Assembly: GCA_009839775.1 (NCBI GenBank)
Contig: VXOZ01000399.1
Span: 1-9,164, forward strand
Direction of reading: 5' to 3'
Source of the DNA: Chloroflexota bacterium
GTDB taxonomy: Bacteria > Chloroflexota > UBA11872 > VXOZ01
Length of the DNA stretch: 9,164 bases
A program made the position numbers and the translations under genes. Below the pieces are notes generated by a model. It worked only from the letters and a program-made list of their open reading frames with translations. It did not search any database and had not been told where the DNA came from. Below, one piece after another: positions 5,541 to 9,164 of the stretch (position 1 is its first letter; each line of letters opens with the position of its first letter).

Positions 5541-6731
5541 ATGAAGATTGCCCTCGTTTCACCGTACGATTATGCCTATCCAGGCGGTGTAACTGAGCAC
5601 ATCAGTCACCTGAATGCGCAGTTCCAAGGTATGGGGCACGAGGTTCGCATTCTGGCCCCATCGTCTCAATCGGAAGAGGAGCTACCCTACGACAACTTGT
5701 ACCGCGTAGGGAAAACCATTGTCAGGGTTCCCACCAACGCCTCTGTTGCCCGCATCTCACTCTCACTCACGCTCTCCCGCCAGGTGAAGGAAATCCTCGC
5801 TAACGAGCGCTTCGACGTGGTGCACCTGCACGAGCCGCTCGCACCGGCGTTGCCCATCACGGTGCTCCGTCACTCCCGCACGGTAAACGTGGGAACTTTT
5901 CACACGTACCGACGCTCGCATTTCGCCTATCTCTACGGCAAGCCGTTGTTGAAGCGGTATTTCAACCGTTTGCAGGGGCGGATTGCGGTATCCGAGGCGG
6001 CGCGCCAGTTAATTGAACGCTACTTTCCCTCGCAATACCGCATCATTCCCAATGGCATCGACATGCAGCTCTTCCAGAGCGCCCTGCCTCCTTTCCCCGA
6101 ACTCGATGACGGCAAGCTAAATGTGTTGTTTGTGGGGAGGCTGGAGAAGCGCAAGGGTTTGACCTACCTCCTGCAGGCACTGCGCAAGGTGCAGGACAGC
6201 GGTAGCCACAGTGTGCGCTTGATTGTCGTTGGGGCGTTCAACGAGGAACAGCGAGCCGAGTACGAGAAGAAAGTGGCGCAGCTAGGGTTGTCGCACGTGC
6301 GCTTTGTCGGATTCGTGAGCAGAGAGGACAAGGTGCGCTATTACAAGTCGTGCCATGTATTCTGCGCGCCGTCGACGGGTGGAGAGAGTCAAGGCATCGT
6401 CTTGCTCGAGGCGATGGCGGCCGGTAAGCCGGTGGTGGCGTCCGACATAGAGGGCTACCACGGCGTGTTAGAGGGCACCGGAGCCGGTGCGTTAGTACCC
6501 CCGGAAGATGACGCGGCCTTGGCCCGTGAGCTCATGCACTTTCTCAACAATGAATCGCTACGCCAAGAGGTTGGCGCGCAGGGACTGATTGCAGCGCAGG
6601 ACTATTCTTGGGAAAAGATCGCAACACAATTGGCCGCATTCTACGAAGAGACCATTAACAGAGCGAGGCCGCGCAGCCGCCGCTTTGATTGGGCACGTAT
6701 TGAGAGGCGCAGGAAGGACCAAGTACGGTGA
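5541..6731 (+). CDS. pimA: PimA-like GT4 mannosyltransferase (phosphatidylinositol mannosyltransferase)
   Basis: PimA uses GDP-mannose to mannosylate the 2-position of the inositol ring of phosphatidylinositol on the cytoplasmic membrane face. This 396-aa GT-B protein follows the PimA pattern: MKIALVSPYDYAYPGGVTEH (1-20) with the Gly-Gly loop, FDVVHLHEPLAPALP (91-105), GTFHTYRRS (118-126) with His121 at the PimA active-site His118, RIAVSEAARQ (147-156), IIPNGID (168-174), FVGRLEKRKGL (197-207) with Arg200 and Lys205 for donor phosphates, and STGGESQGIVLLEAMAAGKP (278-297), the EX7E motif with Glu282 and Glu290. The start ATG at 5541 uses GAGG at 5531-5534, overlapping the PHP stop codon, so the two are tightly coupled. 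The tail (372-396) is unusually Arg-rich and may bind anionic membrane. Other GT4 functions such as MshA are possible by sequence alone; flanking by acyltransferase and phosphatidyltransferase genes supports PimA, as in the mycobacterial pgsA1-patA-pimA cluster. Confidence 0.85.
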   Translation: MKIALVSPYDYAYPGGVTEHISHLNAQFQGMGHEVRILAPSSQSEEELPYDNLYRVGKTIVRVPTNASVARISLSLTLSRQVKEILANERFDVVHLHEPLAPALPITVLRHSRTVNVGTFHTYRRSHFAYLYGKPLLKRYFNRLQGRIAVSEAARQLIERYFPSQYRIIPNGIDMQLFQSALPPFPELDDGKLNVLFVGRLEKRKGLTYLLQALRKVQDSGSHSVRLIVVGAFNEEQRAEYEKKVAQLGLSHVRFVGFVSREDKVRYYKSCHVFCAPSTGGESQGIVLLEAMAAGKPVVASDIEGYHGVLEGTGAGALVPPEDDAALARELMHFLNNESLRQEVGAQGLIAAQDYSWEKIATQLAAFYEETINRARPRSRRFDWARIERRRKDQVR

Positions 6732-6789
6732 CTTGGGATAGCTTGAGAAACGTGTGGAACTGGTTAGTGACATCTAAAGGGGCCGCACT

Positions 6790-7392
6790 ATGATACATCC
6801 CGGCGTCCGTGCTTGGGCACAGTCGGCCATGGAAGCTTTGGTACGGCCGCTGGCCCGGCTTGGGGTTCAGCCGAACACGATTACGATCCTTGGCTTCCTT
6901 CTCAGCCTGGTGGCGGCCGCGGCAGTCTGGCAAGGCGTGTGGCCGTGGGCGGCGATCCTGGTGCTCATTGCGAGTGCCTTCGACATGTTGGATGGCGCAC
7001 TGGCCCGGGTGAGCGATGGAGGCACTACCTTTGGCGCTTTCTTTGACTCCACCCTGGACAGGCTTGCAGAAGCGGCGGTTTGTTTCGGGCTGATCGGTTA
7101 CTTTCTGGGCCGGCAGGATGACCTTACCGTGCTGGCTGCGGTGCTCATGCTCATTGGGTCACAGATGGTGAGTTACACCCGCGCCCGGGCGGAGGGGCTG
7201 GGCCTTTCGTGCACAGTGGGTTGGTTTCAGCGTCCTGAGCGCGTCATCGCGCTCGGCGTGGCGCTGCTGTTCCCCGTGGAAATGGTTATCGTCCTGAAGA
7301 TCGTTATCTGGCTGCTGGCCGTACTCACCCTGTTCACGACCGCACAGCGCGTCTTCCACGTTTGGTACCAGTCCCGCCAAGAGAATGCGTAG
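6790..7392 (+). CDS. pgsA: CDP-alcohol phosphatidyltransferase, likely phosphatidylinositol-phosphate synthase
   Basis: This integral membrane enzyme of 200 aa has about six hydrophobic segments and the complete family motif: Asp65, Asp68, Gly69, Ala72, Arg73, Gly82, Asp86, Asp90 in DMLDGALAR...GAFFDSTLD. The spacing of the four Asp residues matches mycobacterial PgsA1. The family moves a phosphatidyl group from CDP-diacylglycerol to an alcohol, releasing CMP. VSYTRARAEGLG (127-138) followed by QRPERVIAL (147-155) resembles the inositol-phosphate-binding part of bacterial PIP synthases. The likely reaction is CDP-diacylglycerol plus inositol 1-phosphate giving phosphatidylinositol phosphate. 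Phosphatidylglycerophosphate synthase is the main alternative, disfavoured by the operon partners. The start ATG has AAAGGGG at 6776-6782 with seven-base spacing. It is the last gene of the rightward operon, 58 bases after pimA, and faces metK head to head. Confidence 0.88.
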   Translation: MIHPGVRAWAQSAMEALVRPLARLGVQPNTITILGFLLSLVAAAAVWQGVWPWAAILVLIASAFDMLDGALARVSDGGTTFGAFFDSTLDRLAEAAVCFGLIGYFLGRQDDLTVLAAVLMLIGSQMVSYTRARAEGLGLSCTVGWFQRPERVIALGVALLFPVEMVIVLKIVIWLLAVLTLFTTAQRVFHVWYQSRQENA

Positions 7393-7433
7393 GCAGTTGC
7401 TACGCTCACGTCTTTGTCTTGGAGCAATGTGAT

Positions 7434-7449
7434 TCAGACTGGCGTCTGA
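7434..7449. terminator. Weak hairpin in the convergent gap
   Basis: TCAGAC (7434-7439) and GTCTGA (7444-7449) form a perfect six-base stem with loop TGGC, in the 66 bases between the two convergent genes. Position suits a bidirectional terminator, but no T-run follows on either strand, so it is at best atypical or Rho-assisted. Confidence 0.35.
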
Positions 7450-7458
7450 GCAAAGCGG

Positions 7459-8640
7459 TCAGGTAGCGGCGCCGGAAAGATTACCGGCTGCGCAGCGCAG
7501 CGTTTCCGCTTTATCGGTTGCTTCCCAGGGCGCGTCGATGTCGGTGCGCCCAAAGTGGCCGTACGCGGCAGTCTGGCGGTAGATGGGACGTCGCAGGTCG
7601 AGATCTTGGATGATTGCGGCTGGACTAAGATCGAATTGATTGCGGATTAGGGTGACCAGTTCGTCTTCGGAGATTCTTCCCGTGCCAAAGGTTTCTACCA
7701 TGATAGATACGGGATCCGCCGTGCCGATGGCATACGCGATTTGGATTTCACAACGGTCTGCCAAGCCGGCTGCAACGATATTCTTAGCCACGTAGCGCGT
7801 GGCATAGGCAGCCGAGCGGTCCACTTTCGTGGGATCTTTGCCGGAGAAGGCGCCGCCGCCGTGGCGGGCCATGCCGCCGTAGGTATCGACGATGATTTTG
7901 CGACCTGTCAGGCCGGCGTCACCCTCGGGGCCACCGGTGACGAATCTGCCCGTCGGGTTGATCAGGAAACGGGTGTTTTCGTCGAGCAATTCGCACGGAA
8001 TTACGGCGCGCGCGCAGTGTTCGATGAGGTCGCGTCGAATAGTCTCCTGAGCGACGTCCGGATCGTGTTGCGCGGAGAGCACGACAGTGTCGATGCGCAC
8101 CGGCTTGCCATAGCTGTACTCGACAGTGACTTGCGATTTGCCGTCGGGGCGGAGATACGAAAGCGCTCCGTCTTTGCGGAGCGCTGTGAGTTTTCGGGTA
8201 AGATTGTGAGCCCACATGATAGGCGCGGGCATGAGTTCAGGCGTCTCATTGCAGGCGTAGCCAATCATCATACCCTGGTCTCCGGCGCCGGCTTTGTCCA
8301 CCCCTAGTGCAATGTCGGATGACTGTTCCCTTACAGATACAGTCACTTCGCACTTTTCGTTGTCTAAGCCATAGTCGCTCGAGGTGTAGCCAATCTCTCC
8401 GGCAACATTGCGGGCTACCTTGGCAATATCTACGTTGGCCTTGGCCGTTATTTCACCGAGCACCACAATCAAATCTGCTGTTGTAGCCGTCTCGCACGCG
8501 ACCCGCGCTTCAGGGTCTTGGCCGATGAAAGCATCCAGCACCCCGTCCGAGATTGCGTCGCACATCTTGTCAGGGTGCCCCTCCGTCACTGACTCCGATG
8601 TGAATAGAACCTTTGCTGATGAGCCGATGCCCAAACTCAT
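7459..8640 (-). CDS. metK: S-adenosylmethionine synthetase
   Basis: MetK makes S-adenosylmethionine from methionine and ATP, with hydrolysis of the tripolyphosphate, as a cytoplasmic oligomer. The 393-aa length is standard. Landmarks: [17 protein letters not shown] (16-32) with His22, Asp24 and Lys25 for ATP and magnesium, [12 protein letters not shown] (118-129), the signature hexapeptide region, [17 protein letters not shown] (227-243), and [19 protein letters not shown] (261-279), the second signature rich in phosphate-binding Lys, Asp and Arg. The C-terminal Tyr-Gly-His-Phe-Gly (360-364) is also typical. AAGGAG (complement of 8647-8652) six bases before the ATG fixes the start. It follows ahcY on the same strand with a 72-base gap, forming a methyl-cycle pair: AhcY removes the methylation by-product while MetK makes the methyl donor. 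No SAM riboswitch fold is recognisable in the short gap. Nothing is missing or broken. Confidence 0.98.
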   Translation of the reverse strand: MSLGIGSSAKVLFTSESVTEGHPDKMCDAISDGVLDAFIGQDPEARVACETATTADLIVVLGEITAKANVDIAKVARNVAGEIGYTSSDYGLDNEKCEVTVSVREQSSDIALGVDKAGAGDQGMMIGYACNETPELMPAPIMWAHNLTRKLTALRKDGALSYLRPDGKSQVTVEYSYGKPVRIDTVVLSAQHDPDVAQETIRRDLIEHCARAVIPCELLDENTRFLINPTGRFVTGGPEGDAGLTGRKIIVDTYGGMARHGGGAFSGKDPTKVDRSAAYATRYVAKNIVAAGLADRCEIQIAYAIGTADPVSIMVETFGTGRISEDELVTLIRNQFDLSPAAIIQDLDLRRPIYRQTAAYGHFGRTDIDAPWEATDKAETLRCAAGNLSGAAT

Positions 8641-8681
8641 TGTTGTCTCCTTCTGTCCCTCACGTTCCTGATCGGTTGATT

Positions 8682-8704
8682 GCTACGCTGTGCTGGCGCG
8701 TAGC
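8682..8704 (-). other. Hairpin in the ahcY-metK gap
   Basis: GCTACGC and GCGTAGC (8682-8688 and 8698-8704) form a perfect seven-base stem with a nine-base loop, beginning 8 bases after the ahcY stop codon on the minus strand. No U-run follows in the direction of transcription, so read-through into metK is expected. It may mark partial termination or an RNA processing point. Confidence 0.35.
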
Positions 8705-8712
8705 CGCAATTG

Positions 8713-9164
8713 CTATGTTCCTTCTTCCCAGGATGACAGGTATTTTTTCTGTTCTGGGGTTAGAGTATCGATGGCAAGACCCATGGCGGCGAGCTTAAGA
8801 CGCGCCACGCTGGCATCGATTTCCATAGGTACAGTATAGACGCGATTTTCGAGTTGCGCATGGTTCTGCACGACATATTCCGTGCTCAGCGCTTGGTTGG
8901 CAAAGCTCATGTCCATGACGCTTGCGGGATGTCCTTCCGCGCCGGAGAGATTGACGAGGCGCCCATCACTGAGCAGCGAAATGCGGTTGCCGTTGGTCAA
9001 CGTGAATTCCTCCACCTGCTCGCGCACAATTGCCGACGAGGCAGCAAGATCGCGGAGCGCCGGAATGTTGATCTCCACGTTGAAATGGCCGGCGTTGGCC
9101 ACGATGGCGCCGTCCTTCATGACGGCGAAGTGTTCCCGATCGAGCACGTGCGCATTGCCGGTTT
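8713..9164 (-). CDS. ahcY: Adenosylhomocysteinase, C-terminal part (start beyond window edge)
   Basis: The frame runs open to base 9164, so only the last 150 codons are present. AhcY reversibly hydrolyses S-adenosylhomocysteine to adenosine and homocysteine using bound NAD, relieving product inhibition of methyltransferases. The visible portion begins at Thr-Gly-Asn-Ala-His, the end of the NAD domain, then has MKDGAIVANAGHFNVEI with the conserved Asn-Ala-Gly-His-Phe-x-x-Glu-Ile, LLSDGRLVNLSGAEGHPA, VMDMSFANQAL, VPMEIDASVARLKLAAMG, and a C-terminus LTPEQKKYLSSWEEGT that carries the Lys and Tyr contributed to the neighbouring subunit's NAD site. These are nearly diagnostic for the family. The GTG at 9147 is an internal valine, not the start. 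It lies directly upstream of metK in the same direction, probably co-transcribed. Confidence 0.96.
   Translation of the reverse strand, partial: TGNAHVLDREHFAVMKDGAIVANAGHFNVEINIPALRDLAASSAIVREQVEEFTLTNGNRISLLSDGRLVNLSGAEGHPASVMDMSFANQALSTEYVVQNHAQLENRVYTVPMEIDASVARLKLAAMGLAIDTLTPEQKKYLSSWEEGT

Noticed and set aside
5541..6731. MshA (mycothiol) glycosyltransferase, which also uses inositol phosphate
   Set aside because: No MshB/MshC-type genes are nearby. The TFHT and GGESQGIVLLE context and the acyltransferase and phosphatidyltransferase neighbours fit PimA better. Sequence alone does not fully exclude it.
6790..7392. Di-myo-inositol-phosphate synthase (osmolyte pathway) as the role of the CDP-alcohol transferase
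   Set aside because: That pathway needs an inositol-phosphate cytidylyltransferase domain or gene, and none is fused or adjacent. PatA- and PimA-like neighbours point to lipid synthesis instead.
7741..8307. Plus-strand open frame of about 188 codons opposite metK
   Set aside because: It is antisense to a fully conserved metK; the translation has no recognisable domain.
8641..8712. SAM or SAH riboswitch before metK
   Set aside because: The gap is only 72 bases after ahcY and shows a single simple hairpin. No multi-helix riboswitch pattern or terminator/anti-terminator pair is visible.
1..9164. CRISPR arrays, tRNA/rRNA genes, insertion sequences, prophage or att sites
   Set aside because: No spaced direct repeats, no tRNA cloverleaf, no transposase or integrase frames and no terminal inverted repeats were seen on either strand.

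Overview
The window is a compact bacterial chromosomal segment of moderately high GC. It has three transcription units and no sign of mobile DNA, RNA genes or CRISPR. Its centre is a plus-strand cluster that reads as a near-complete route from glucose-6-phosphate to acylated, mannosylated phosphatidylinositol. That chemistry is classically actinobacterial (PIM glycolipids). The style of the neighbouring metK and ahcY genes, the lack of actinobacterial context genes and the gene order suggest a non-actinobacterial lineage, with Chloroflexota a plausible guess. This is an inference from sequence flavour only; no phylogeny was run.

Region 1 (1-2061, minus strand): a GT4 glycosyltransferase, then a WecG/TagA/CpsF-family glycosyltransferase whose start overlaps the GT4 end, then the first 43 codons of a PfkB/ribokinase-type sugar kinase running off the left edge. 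The first two look like an envelope polysaccharide pair.

Region 2 (2062-2298): a divergent, AT-rich spacer. It holds a short tandem repeat, a good sigma70-type promoter pointing right, and an imperfect palindrome just downstream of the predicted transcription start that could be an operator.

Region 3 (2299-7392, plus strand): an ArsR-type repressor without any cysteine, inositol-3-phosphate synthase, a PatA/LpxL-type acyltransferase, a PHP-domain phosphoesterase, a PimA-like GT4 mannosyltransferase and a CDP-alcohol phosphatidyltransferase of the phosphatidylinositol-phosphate synthase type. The intended flow would be: glucose-6-P to inositol-phosphate (synthase); plus CDP-diacylglycerol to PI-phosphate (phosphatidyltransferase); dephosphorylation to PI (enzyme unassigned in the classical pathway, with the PHP protein a candidate here); mannosylation (PimA-like); acylation (PatA-like). 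The gaps are small and most starts have a ribosome binding site, consistent with one operon controlled by the ArsR protein.

Region 4 (7459-9164, minus strand, convergent with region 3): ahcY (its start lies off the right edge) followed by metK, an S-adenosylmethionine cycle pair. A small hairpin lies in the convergent gap and another in the ahcY-metK gap.

The most interesting point is the PHP phosphoesterase embedded in the phosphatidylinositol operon, together with its dedicated ArsR-family regulator.
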